Of a stretch of 64,000 bases of DNA, positions 1 through 6,039 are shown piece by piece. Origin of the DNA: Robinsoniella peoriensis (GTDB lineage: Bacteria > Bacillota > Clostridia > Lachnospirales > Lachnospiraceae); assembly GCF_000797495.1 (NCBI RefSeq), contig NZ_JTGN01000008.1:248001-312000 (forward strand), written 5' to 3'. The notes below the pieces were generated by a model. That model was not told where the DNA came from and searched no databases. It saw only the letters and a list, made by a program, of their open reading frames with translations. Within the stretch, counting starts at the first letter, position 1, and every line of letters starts with the position of its first letter. Made by a program: the position numbers and the translations under genes.

Positions 1-1
1 C

Positions 2-1729
2 CCGTCTTATTGGGATTTATATTTCAAGGTGGCCGGAAAGTTTGACGCTTCTGCGATAGACGATCCTAAGACCGCGAAGCGCATGAAGAAGTACATGAAG
101 CCCCTCCTGGCCCCCAGCGCCGTTCCCTGCGGACTTGCGGACAATCCCATCCGCAATCAGAAAACCGTTCCCATGACCATTTCGCAGATTAAAACGCTGA
201 TCGGTCAATTCAGAGCGGCAGCGGGACGGGCAAAGAAGGCCGGGGCCGACGGGGTGGAACTTCACGCCGCCCATGGCTATCTGATCCAGCAGTTTTTAAG
301 CTCTTACACCAACCGCCGCGAGGATGAATACGGCGGCTCTCTGGAAAACAGGATGCGGCTTCTGAAGGAAATCATCGAGGGCGTCCGTGAGGAATGTGGC
401 TTTGATTTCCCCATCAGCGTGCGTCTTTCTGTGGAGGAGTTCTACGATATGATTGGCTATCCCGGACAGGGAATCCTCTTGGACGAGGGGGTGGAGATGG
501 CTAAAATGCTGGAGAGCTTCGGCGTTGATGTGCTCAATGTCAGCAGCGGCAGCTATGATACGGCGCAGACCTCCTGCGAACCCATAAGCTTCCCTCCCGG
601 CTGGAGGAAGTATTTGGCGAAAGCAGTCAAGGAACAGGTCAAAATACCTGTCATTGCAGCCAATTTGATCCGAACGCCGGAGCAGGCGGAGGAGCAGCTG
701 ACAGAGGGGACGCAGGACTTTATTGCTATGGGCCGTTCCTATCTGTCCGATCCGGAGTGGGCGAAAAAAGCAATGGAGGGGAGGAGTGAGGATATTAACC
801 GATGTATCTGCTGCCTGCGCTGCATGGAGGCTTTTCAGGAGAACATTATGAATGGCAGGCCGGTGGAGTGCGCGGTCAATCCCCGCGCCTGCCGGGAGAG
901 CATTTACTCCCATACTTCGCCCAGAGACGGGCGGCAGCGGCCGGTGGTCATCGTGGGCGCCGGGCCGGCTGGGCTGACAGCGGCCAGGGAGCTGGCGGCG
1001 CGGGATTTTAAGGTGACTGTGCTGGAGCGGGGTTCTGCCCCGGGCGGACAGCTTATTCTTGCGAAGGCACCTCCGCTCAAGGAGAAAATCGGCTGGCTGA
1101 TTGAGTATCTGACGCATCAGGCTATCCGGCAAGGCGCGGACATTCAGTACAATATAAATGCTGACAGGGAGATCATTGACAGCTTTCATCCATATGCCGT
1201 GTTCCTCGCCACCGGCGGAGAGGCGGCGGCCCCGAGAATCCCCGGCTCCGAATCGGACGCAGTGATGACGGTGACGCCAATCCTGACAGGGGAAAGGAAG
1301 TTCTCCGGCAGGGAAATTGCCGTGGTAGGCTCCGGTATGACCGGACTTGAAACAGCGGAGCTCCTGGTGGACCAGGGGAATACCGTCACCATAATTGAGA
1401 TGGCGGACAAAATTGCCCCCGGCGCTTATCCAGTCAATTCCTCTGATGTCATTGAACGGCTGAAAAAAGGCGGGGTGCGGTTTCTGCCCGGCAGAAAGCT
1501 AGAGCGTATAGGCAGCGGAATGCTCTATCTGACCCGTAATGACGGTGTGTCGGAGGAGATCCGCACCGATGTGACGGTACTGGCGATAGGCGTGCGTAGC
1601 AACAACGCATTGGAAAAAGACTGCGACGGACATTTTCCGCGGCTCTATCCCATCGGCGATGCGGTGAAGCCCGGACGTATCAGTAATGCCACCGGCAGCG
1701 CTTTTCTATTGGCCCGCGGATTACAGTAA
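2..1729 (+). CDS. Old yellow enzyme / 2,4-dienoyl-CoA reductase-type FMN, Fe-S, NAD(P) oxidoreductase, 5' truncated
   Basis: The frame is open from the window edge, so the true N-terminus lies upstream; GTG at 29 is only the first internal candidate. Domains in order: the C-terminal half of an OYE-type TIM barrel with the HGYLIQQF / NRREDEYGGSLENR signature (about 270-350); a cysteine cluster CxxCxxC followed by a fourth Cys (about 805-870), as in the 4Fe-4S site of trimethylamine dehydrogenase-like enzymes; a GAGPAG dinucleotide-binding motif (about 955); and a second GSGMTG Rossmann motif (about 1330). The family reduces enoates or enones, passing electrons NAD(P)H-FAD-FeS-FMN; the substrate here cannot be told. 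Base composition is much more GC-rich than everything downstream, so I take it as host DNA flanking the prophage. The stop codon (1727-1729) lies inside the repeat-rich putative att site, so the last codons may be phage-derived. Confidence 0.88.
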   Translation, partial: PSYWDLYFKVAGKFDASAIDDPKTAKRMKKYMKPLLAPSAVPCGLADNPIRNQKTVPMTISQIKTLIGQFRAAAGRAKKAGADGVELHAAHGYLIQQFLSSYTNRREDEYGGSLENRMRLLKEIIEGVREECGFDFPISVRLSVEEFYDMIGYPGQGILLDEGVEMAKMLESFGVDVLNVSSGSYDTAQTSCEPISFPPGWRKYLAKAVKEQVKIPVIAANLIRTPEQAEEQLTEGTQDFIAMGRSYLSDPEWAKKAMEGRSEDINRCICCLRCMEAFQENIMNGRPVECAVNPRACRESIYSHTSPRDGRQRPVVIVGAGPAGLTAARELAARDFKVTVLERGSAPGGQLILAKAPPLKEKIGWLIEYLTHQAIRQGADIQYNINADREIIDSFHPYAVFLATGGEAAAPRIPGSESDAVMTVTPILTGERKFSGREIAVVGSGMTGLETAELLVDQGNTVTIIEMADKIAPGAYPVNSSDVIERLKKGGVRFLPGRKLERIGSGMLYLTRNDGVSEEIRTDVTVLAIGVRSNNALEKDCDGHFPRLYPIGDAVKPGRISNATGSAFLLARGLQ

Positions 1730-1765
1730 GGGATTACAAACTAGTAATCTTACACATGTGTAATC
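1718..1765. other. Putative prophage attachment junction (attL-like) with GATTACA repeats
   Basis: GGATTACA occurs at 1718-1725 and again at 1731-1738. Its inverted form TGTAATC is at 1759-1765, inside a perfect 14-bp palindrome TTACACATGTGTAA (1750-1763). The block straddles the stop codon of the GC-rich host-like gene and the exact place where composition drops to AT-rich. Core-type inverted repeats at the 3' end of a host gene are typical of tyrosine-recombinase sites. The matching right-hand site is not in the window, so the core cannot be defined. Confidence 0.4.
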
Positions 1766-1823
1766 TAAGAGTCATAGAATATTCCTTATAAATACAGGGG
1801 TTAGCGCCTTTAGCTGCAATTAA

Positions 1824-1843
1824 TTTACACCACTTTTACACCA
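1824..1843. repeat. Direct repeat TTTACACCA x2 (possible integrase arm sites)
   Basis: TTTACACCA at 1824-1832 and 1835-1843, an 11-bp period or about one helical turn, lies 60-80 bp inside the putative att junction. The spacing is what paired arm-type recombinase sites would show. The same bases also encode the end of the minus-strand relic frame, so the repeat could be coincidental. Confidence 0.3.
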
Positions 1844-2106
1844 TTTGAAAAAAGCTTTGGTATGATTGGTATTTGGAGGAGATATCGGGATAAGATATCT
1901 CCTTTTAACACCCCAATTGTTTTCAAATACTCATTTAAATCTTTAGATAATTTTGCACTACTACGTACATCACATACTAACTTTGTTGTATGAGTAATAG
2001 TTTTGCTGCGTCTTTTATACAGACCTTTTTCTTTTGATTCAACTAGGATTATATATTCAAAAGGAGAGCAGCAGATAAAATCTGTTCTCCTATTGGCACC
2101 CTTTAA
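1825..2106 (-). pseudogene. Unidentified open-frame relic at prophage edge
   Basis: The minus strand has 93 stop-free codons ending at TAA (1825-1827), preceded by an in-frame stop at 2107-2109, with no ATG/GTG/TTG start near its 5' end. The translation begins LKGANRRTDF and ends FSNGVKVV. It is charged and protein-like (KEKGLYKRRS, RSSAKLSKDLNEYL), and so long an open frame is unlikely by chance in AT-rich DNA. I do not recognise the family. The lack of a start and the position at the phage end suggest the 3' remnant of a gene, possibly an older integrated element. Confidence 0.3.
1878..1906 (+). terminator. Palindromic hairpin with T-run
   Basis: GGAGATATC (1878-1886), a 7-nt loop, GATATCTCC (1894-1902), then TTTT. 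The form is that of an intrinsic terminator on the + strand and could end transcription from the host-like gene. It overlaps the minus-strand relic frame, so its age and role are uncertain. Confidence 0.45.
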
Positions 2107-2171
2107 TTAAATATACAATACCCATGTGTATTTATCTTAGGGCATTTTTCATCAAAGCAAAAATTCCCAAC

Positions 2172-2225
2172 TTGACAATAGAACATATATTCGATATAAT
2201 AAACACATAAAAAGAACAAATGTTC
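2172..2225 (+). promoter_or_regulatory. SOS promoter: sigma-A promoter with two LexA boxes
   Basis: TTGACA (2172-2177), a 17-bp spacer and TATAAT (2195-2200) form a consensus promoter. GAAC-ATAT-ATTC (2181-2192) sits in the spacer and a perfect Gram-positive LexA/DinR box GAAC-AAAT-GTTC (2214-2225) lies just downstream of the start point. Both would block RNA polymerase, so the small genes that follow are expected to be DNA-damage induced. Confidence 0.75.
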
Positions 2226-2246
2226 GACCGAAGAAGGATAAAAATT

Positions 2247-2450
2247 ATGAACTATAATAAAAATATAATCACATTCGAAAACGAAAATGCCAGATTGTTA
2301 TATCAAGAAGTAAAAACTAAATATCCGTCACTCGACCTCAAGGGGCAGCCATTAACAGAAGACCAAGCAGTGGCTATGTATTATCACGCTAAAGGTTTCC
2401 ATATTCCTGTTACTAATAATAAGCAATACATTCCAGGCTATAATATATAG
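2247..2450 (+). CDS. Small SOS-regulated protein of unknown function (67 aa)
   Basis: Start chosen at ATG 2247 because AAGGA lies 8 nt upstream; an in-frame ATG at 2220 has no such site and overlaps the LexA box. The protein is acidic and soluble (FENENARLLYQEVK motif near the N-terminus) with no membrane segment. It is the first gene after a double LexA-box promoter. A degenerate copy of its N-terminal half follows immediately. I do not recognise a family; the promoter architecture resembles that of translesion-polymerase cassettes, but no polymerase is present. Confidence 0.6.
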   Translation: MNYNKNIITFENENARLLYQEVKTKYPSLDLKGQPLTEDQAVAMYYHAKGFHIPVTNNKQYIPGYNI

Positions 2451-2575
2451 ATATTCCTTTTGAGAATGAAAATGCAAAACTTCTCTTCGAATCAATCCGT
2501 ATGTTCTTCCCCAAAATAGAATTAAATTGGGATGGGGAAGAGCGAATGGAGAGAGAAGTTTTAAAAATGTACTAG
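2450..2575 (+). pseudogene. Partial duplicate of the preceding small gene
   Basis: Reading from GAT 2450 gives IPFENENAKLLFESIR and so on, ending at TAG 2573-2575. This is plainly homologous to the IITFENENARLLYQEV segment of the gene just upstream but in a different frame, with no start codon or ribosome site. It looks like a tandem duplication that lost its start, or a C-terminal repeat unit cut off by a frameshift. Confidence 0.5.
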
Positions 2576-2649
2576 AAAGCGTGCCGCAGGCTGAAAGTCA
2601 AAACAGCTCCATACAACAATACTCAGATAATGGCTTAGCGGAGGAATAA

Positions 2650-2937
2650 ATGAGCGCACAAACTCAAGTAATTAATAATAACATACAGGAAATCGCATGT
2701 GGCTGCTGGTATACATCCACTGGAAGAGCGATTCCTACAATGTTTCGATACCAAGATGAAGTGGGGAATATTCAGACTATACGAGATTTCAGAATTACCG
2801 AAGCCAAAGATCGTAACTATGTAGGTATCCATCAGGAAGAATTTCATTGTGAACTGATTCAGGAAGGGATTACATATAATTTTAAACTACTCAATCATAT
2901 GACGAAATGTCGATGGTCTGTGATTTGGGGTAATTAG
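2650..2937 (+). CDS. Small hypothetical protein, probable SOS-cassette member (95 aa)
   Basis: ATG 2650 is preceded by GGAGG 5 nt away. The product contains CGCWYTSTGRAIPTMFRYQDEVG followed by a conserved-looking C-terminal half ending RWSVIWGN. Proteins of this general look (Trp/Tyr-rich start, 'F.Y.D..G') accompany SOS-induced Y-family polymerase cassettes in Clostridia; that comparison is from memory. It is co-directional with the LexA-controlled gene and no terminator is seen between them, so co-expression is likely. Confidence 0.6.
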   Translation: MSAQTQVINNNIQEIACGCWYTSTGRAIPTMFRYQDEVGNIQTIRDFRITEAKDRNYVGIHQEEFHCELIQEGITYNFKLLNHMTKCRWSVIWGN

Positions 2938-2983
2938 AAAGAGTCATAATGGGGTTCTTTTTTGCTTTCAAAGAATATAAAAA

Positions 2984-3010
2984 ACTCCAGCAGGATGAAA
3001 CTACTGGAGT
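2984..3010 (-). terminator. Hairpin with T-run on minus strand
   Basis: ACTCCAG (2984-2990) pairs with CTGGAGT (3004-3010), with two extra A-G/C-T pairs inside. On the minus strand it is followed by TTTTTT. It may act for transcripts coming from the right, or bidirectionally for the gene ending at 2937. Confidence 0.5.
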
Positions 3011-3239
3011 CTTCGTCAACTGTTGTGAGGACAGTCGGCTATGGAATATATCAGCATTTGCTAATACAACTTGAATCTACCATATTCGACATACGATATC
3101 AAATAAAATCGTTCGACAAATGGTAGTATAAAACGACATTTTTAATTAACTTTTATAAAATGCCTGTATAAATCCTAGACAAACAGTCAATAATGATTTA
3201 CAATAATACCAATAATGTAAATTATGGAGGATTAATATT
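3011..3239. other. Non-coding interval with imperfect inverted repeat
   Basis: No gene seen. CTACCA (3077-3082) and TGGTAG (3121-3126) bracket ACGAT/ATCGT (3093-3097/3108-3112), giving an interrupted inverted repeat with TTCGACA in both arms. This may be an operator for the next small gene; promoter elements there are weak. Confidence 0.3.
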
Positions 3240-3449
3240 ATGGCAAGAGGACAGAGAAAATCAATTGATGATCAGATTGCAGTTTTGGACGAGCAGATCG
3301 CAAAAGTACAGGCTAAAATGGACGTGTTGTTAGAAGAGAAAAAAGGTTTAGAGCAGAAGAAACGTGAAGAAGCTTTAGGTCAGCTTTACGATATGATTCA
3401 GGAGAGCGGAAAATCTATTGATGATATCATGATGTTGATTACGGATTAA
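3240..3449 (+). CDS. Small coiled-coil protein (69 aa)
   Basis: ATG 3240 follows TATGGAGG at good spacing. Residues about 8-50 are a charged heptad-like helix (DDQIAVLDEQIAKVQAKMDVLL...EEKKGLEQKKREEA), then a short C-terminal helix ending SGKSIDDIMMLITD. This resembles small H-NS-like or DUF4315-type phage/plasmid accessory proteins, but no DNA-binding motif is clear. It is a monocistronic unit ended by a good terminator. Confidence 0.65.
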   Translation: MARGQRKSIDDQIAVLDEQIAKVQAKMDVLLEEKKGLEQKKREEALGQLYDMIQESGKSIDDIMMLITD

Positions 3450-3475
3450 TAACTGAAGTTTTAAAGTAGGGGAGA

Positions 3476-3499
3476 GGCATACATTGGTATGTCTTTTTT
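3476..3499 (+). terminator. Intrinsic terminator
   Basis: GGCATAC (3476-3482), loop ATTG, GTATGTC (3487-3493), then TTTTTT, placed just after the coiled-coil gene. Confidence 0.75.
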
Positions 3500-3781
3500 C
3501 TATTAACTTTACTATTGACTAAATGGTAAGATTTATTGATTATTTGGAATTAAAACAGTATATTTGAAGTAGATTTATACGAAATTTAAGAAGAATAAAA
3601 AGAAAAAATTTTTCTGGGATTAATTGTTTCTGTTTAACGTAGTAGTCTTAATTTTATGACGCAAAAATTTCAACAAAAATCATTAAGTTTTTATGCCATA
3701 TTTAGAAGATTTATAAAAAAATATACAAAAAATAGATAAAATTGTCTTTGTGCATTTGTTAATTCATGCTCTTGGGAGAAG
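3500..3781. other. AT-rich non-coding interval
   Basis: Very AT-rich with no convincing ORF on either strand; it ends at the promoter beginning at 3782. I see no other feature. Confidence 0.4.
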
Positions 3782-3810
3782 TTGACAAACAAAATAAAGA
3801 GGAATATACT
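3782..3810 (+). promoter_or_regulatory. Consensus promoter for the secreted-protein/lipoprotein unit
   Basis: TTGACA (3782-3787), 17-bp spacer, TATACT (3805-3810), followed by a leader of about 50 nt and a strong ribosome site. Confidence 0.7.
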
Positions 3811-3865
3811 TCAATTGTAACATTTACAAAATGCATTGTTAACCAAAGTGTGGGAGGTGATACCA

Positions 3866-3937
3866 ATGCAGAATTTATATTTATTTGTTTCTTTGTATCT
3901 ACAAACAGATAGTTTATTCTGGAGGGTAATAATATGA
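3866..3937 (+). CDS. 23-residue leader peptide coupled to secreted protein
   Basis: ATG 3866 stands 5 nt after GGAGGTGA (3853-3860), the strongest ribosome site in this region. The hydrophobic peptide (MQNLYLFVSLYLQ...) ends at TGA 3935-3937, which overlaps the ATG of the next gene as ATGA. This is classic termination-reinitiation coupling. It may be a regulatory leader, a tiny membrane peptide, or simply an upstream ORF. Too short for homology claims. Confidence 0.45.
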   Translation: MQNLYLFVSLYLQTDSLFWRVII

Positions 3938-4653
3938 AAAGAACAAAAAGAGTTTTTGCAATAGTATTTAGTGCTATACTAGTCGTACAGCTATTTACAA
4001 TATCAGCTTTCGCTTCTGAAAGGAAAGATGAATCAATTATAACGATGGCTGAAACAAGATCGGCTTCAGAAATGAATAATTTAAGATCAATTTATGCTCA
4101 ACTTTTCCCTAATGAGTATCATTACATTGAAGAATACGAAAAAAATGGTGTTAAGGAAATGGATGCAAGTGAAGTAAAAATGATATTTTATGGTAGCGAA
4201 GATATTAATACCCAATCTTATGATCTTATTGTTATGAATAATGGTCAGATATTTACAAACATTTCAGATTTAGCTCCAACTTCAGATAATCCTCATAGTA
4301 GGTTAACGGTTACTACCACTGGTGAGTATACAGTAGGAGATCTAGGTCATTACAATACATTCAAAATCAATTATACGGTTAATTATTCAGGATATGATAG
4401 GATTAATAGTTGCGATAATATTTCTGGTTCTGGATTTTATTTATATCCAACCAATTTAAGTAAAAAATGGAATGAAGATGCGGATGGCCCAGCTCATTAT
4501 TCATATAATAACGTTTCAATGAATAGCGATGGTTCCGGTGTTCTATATGATATTGGAGTTGCGGTAGGGAATGATAAGGCGAAAGGAGTTACACAAGTCT
4601 CAACTGGAGCCGATATGTGGTTGTGGGCATTTTTATATGGTCTATTCTTCTAA
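3934..4653 (+). CDS. Secreted protein of unknown function (239 aa)
   Basis: The N-terminus is a clear Sec signal peptide: MKRTKR, then a hydrophobic stretch and a likely AFA-SE cleavage at about residue 27. The mature part is Ser/Thr/Asn-rich and probably beta-structured, with a short hydrophobic C-terminus (MWLWAFLYGLFF). ATG 3934 overlaps the stop of the leader ORF and also has GGAGGG upstream. As an exported protein at the prophage edge with its own promoter it fits a lysogenic-conversion gene. No family recognised. Confidence 0.7.
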   Translation: MKRTKRVFAIVFSAILVVQLFTISAFASERKDESIITMAETRSASEMNNLRSIYAQLFPNEYHYIEEYEKNGVKEMDASEVKMIFYGSEDINTQSYDLIVMNNGQIFTNISDLAPTSDNPHSRLTVTTTGEYTVGDLGHYNTFKINYTVNYSGYDRINSCDNISGSGFYLYPTNLSKKWNEDADGPAHYSYNNVSMNSDGSGVLYDIGVAVGNDKAKGVTQVSTGADMWLWAFLYGLFF

Positions 4654-4694
4654 TTCTGTTCTATAGGAAACGCAAACTAACAAAAGAAGTTTTA

Positions 4695-4746
4695 ATGCTA
4701 CAGGATTTCTTATTGGTATAAGTATTCTGTAGCATAATTATTTTTC
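4695..4746 (+). terminator. Intrinsic terminator after secreted-protein gene
   Basis: ATGCTACAG (4695-4703) pairs with CTGTAGCAT (4727-4735), followed by AATTATTTTT. Confidence 0.65.
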
Positions 4747-4769
4747 TATATGATAGTAGGTGACATTTT

Positions 4770-5525
4770 ATGAAAAAAAGAATAAAAACAATATCATTAT
4801 TATTTTTAATATTTATTATATTGATGTTTACTGGTTGTGATGAATCTAAAAATGAGAGAAAGATAGATGCTATTGTGTCAAATTTTTTCAATGGTAGTTA
4901 TGAATACAATAAGACAAATACATGCTTTGTTGATAATAAGGATCATAATAGTACGGTAACAGTAGTTGAAGGAAAGGTTACGCGTAATCCGTACAAAGAA
5001 TATGTGAGAATTGTTGAGAACGCCGATAGTGCGCTATGGACTGAGGCATATTATTATGGCAATGGAAAAGTGGTTAATGCATTAATCAAAAAATCAGAAG
5101 GGTGGCAGAAAATAAAAATGAAAGCTGAACATCCATATGGTTACGAGCAAAAATTAAATTTCAAATTAGATAGAGAAGAAAAGATTAATGGGAGTATAAA
5201 TGAAGTATATACCACAGAGTATAAAATAAATATAGGGAAAAAATATAGAATTAATGAAAAGCTAGAATGTACAGTGAAACAAGAATATTATTTAGATAAT
5301 GAAAAGCAAATCTTAACGCGGATTGATACTGATCTGACTGATTTAAATAAAAAAACCTACATTGCAAATGATATCTCTGTAAATGGAGAGACTTTAGATA
5401 TAGCAAAAAAGAATATGGAACAACAACAAAATTTATCTGAAATAGAGCAATTGGAAATATTTAATTTTAATGGTGGATTTGATATAGATATTCCTGAAGA
5501 TGCCAGAATTCTAGTTGATAAATAA
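4770..5525 (+). CDS. Putative lipoprotein (251 aa)
   Basis: The N-terminus MKKRIK plus a long hydrophobic run ends in the lipobox FTGC, so Cys of about residue 23 should be lipidated after signal peptidase II cleavage. The mature protein is Lys/Glu/Asn-rich with alternating polar strands, consistent with a surface-exposed beta-rich domain; no catalytic motif is evident. A good GTAGGTGA ribosome site precedes ATG 4770. It follows the secreted-protein gene in the same direction and probably alters the lysogen surface. Function unknown. Confidence 0.7.
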   Translation: MKKRIKTISLLFLIFIILMFTGCDESKNERKIDAIVSNFFNGSYEYNKTNTCFVDNKDHNSTVTVVEGKVTRNPYKEYVRIVENADSALWTEAYYYGNGKVVNALIKKSEGWQKIKMKAEHPYGYEQKLNFKLDREEKINGSINEVYTTEYKINIGKKYRINEKLECTVKQEYYLDNEKQILTRIDTDLTDLNKKTYIANDISVNGETLDIAKKNMEQQQNLSEIEQLEIFNFNGGFDIDIPEDARILVDK

Positions 5526-5526
5526 T

Positions 5527-5564
5527 AAAAAAAATAGGAGAACAGAAATTAATCTGTTTTCCTA
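5527..5564 (-). terminator. Terminator shared by cspA and the lipoprotein gene
   Basis: TAGGAGAACAGA (5535-5546) pairs with TCTGTTTTCCTA (5553-5564). On the minus strand a run of eight Ts follows (5527-5534), ending the cspA transcript. The symmetrical stem may also stop the convergent lipoprotein transcript. Related hairpins stand at 2063-2090 and 6007-6032. Confidence 0.75.
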
Positions 5565-5585
5565 TACTATAACAATTTTTTAAGA

Positions 5586-5789
5586 TTATGCTGCATAAAC
5601 GTTAATAGCCTGTGCGCCACGGTTTCCATCAGTAATATCAAATGTAACTGCCTGTCCGTCTTCTAAAGATTTGAAACCATCTGTTGCAATTCCGGAGAAA
5701 TGTACAAATATATCTTCTCCTCCTTCATCGTTTGTGATAAAACCAAATCCTTTTTGTGAGTTAAACCATTTTACTGTACCTTTATTCAT
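5586..5789 (-). CDS. cspA: Cold-shock domain protein (CspA/CspB family)
   Basis: A 67-residue protein of normal CSD length with RNP1 (KGFGFI) and RNP2 (DIFVHFS) nucleic-acid-binding motifs. It binds single-stranded RNA/DNA and acts as an RNA chaperone. AGGAGG lies 8 nt before the start. It is the last minus-strand gene of the phage block, downstream of the endolysin, with its own promoter (5924-5952) and a striking hairpin-plus-U-run in its 5' leader (5832-5893), so expression is probably controlled at the RNA level. Confidence 0.93.
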   Translation of the reverse strand: MNKGTVKWFNSQKGFGFITNDEGGEDIFVHFSGIATDGFKSLEDGQAVTFDITDGNRGAQAINVYAA

Positions 5790-5831
5790 GAAAGATACCT
5801 CCTAATATTTTATTATACTTTTCATTAAAAT

Positions 5832-5893
5832 AAAAAAATCACACATTTTTGTAAATCATTAGATTAAGAAATAATGACTTACAAAAATATGTG
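5832..5893 (-). promoter_or_regulatory. cspA leader hairpin followed by U-run (attenuator candidate)
   Basis: Two 22-nt arms (5840-5861 and 5872-5893) are complementary except for two positions that can form G-U pairs, with a 10-nt loop. In the cspA direction the hairpin is followed by A-T7 (5832-5838), the form of an intrinsic terminator lying between promoter and gene. This predicts attenuation, or a temperature-sensitive switch in the leader. Confidence 0.65.
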
Positions 5894-5923
5894 AAATCCT
5901 GATCTCATTTAAAATACTTTTTA

Positions 5924-5952
5924 ATAATATCATAGGATAATGCTTATGTCAA
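5924..5952 (-). promoter_or_regulatory. cspA promoter
   Basis: On the minus strand TTGACA (5952-5947), 17-bp spacer, TATTAT (5929-5924). It gives a leader of about 130 nt, typical of cold-shock genes. Confidence 0.7.
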
Positions 5953-6039
5953 GATGAATTTTTATTATTTAGTAAAGCTTATTTTATTTCTTGATATATA
6001 TAGATAGGAGAACAGACGTTAATCCGTTCTCCAAAACAA

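Noticed and set aside
296..1189. Minus-strand 297-aa ORF opposite the reductase
   Set aside because: It is a shadow of a GC-rich gene with clear motifs on the + strand; no ribosome site.
6007..6032. Endolysin terminator
   Set aside because: The GGAGAAC/GTTCTCC hairpin is real, but no T-run follows on the minus strand; kept only as one of three related hairpins (2063-2090, 5535-5564).
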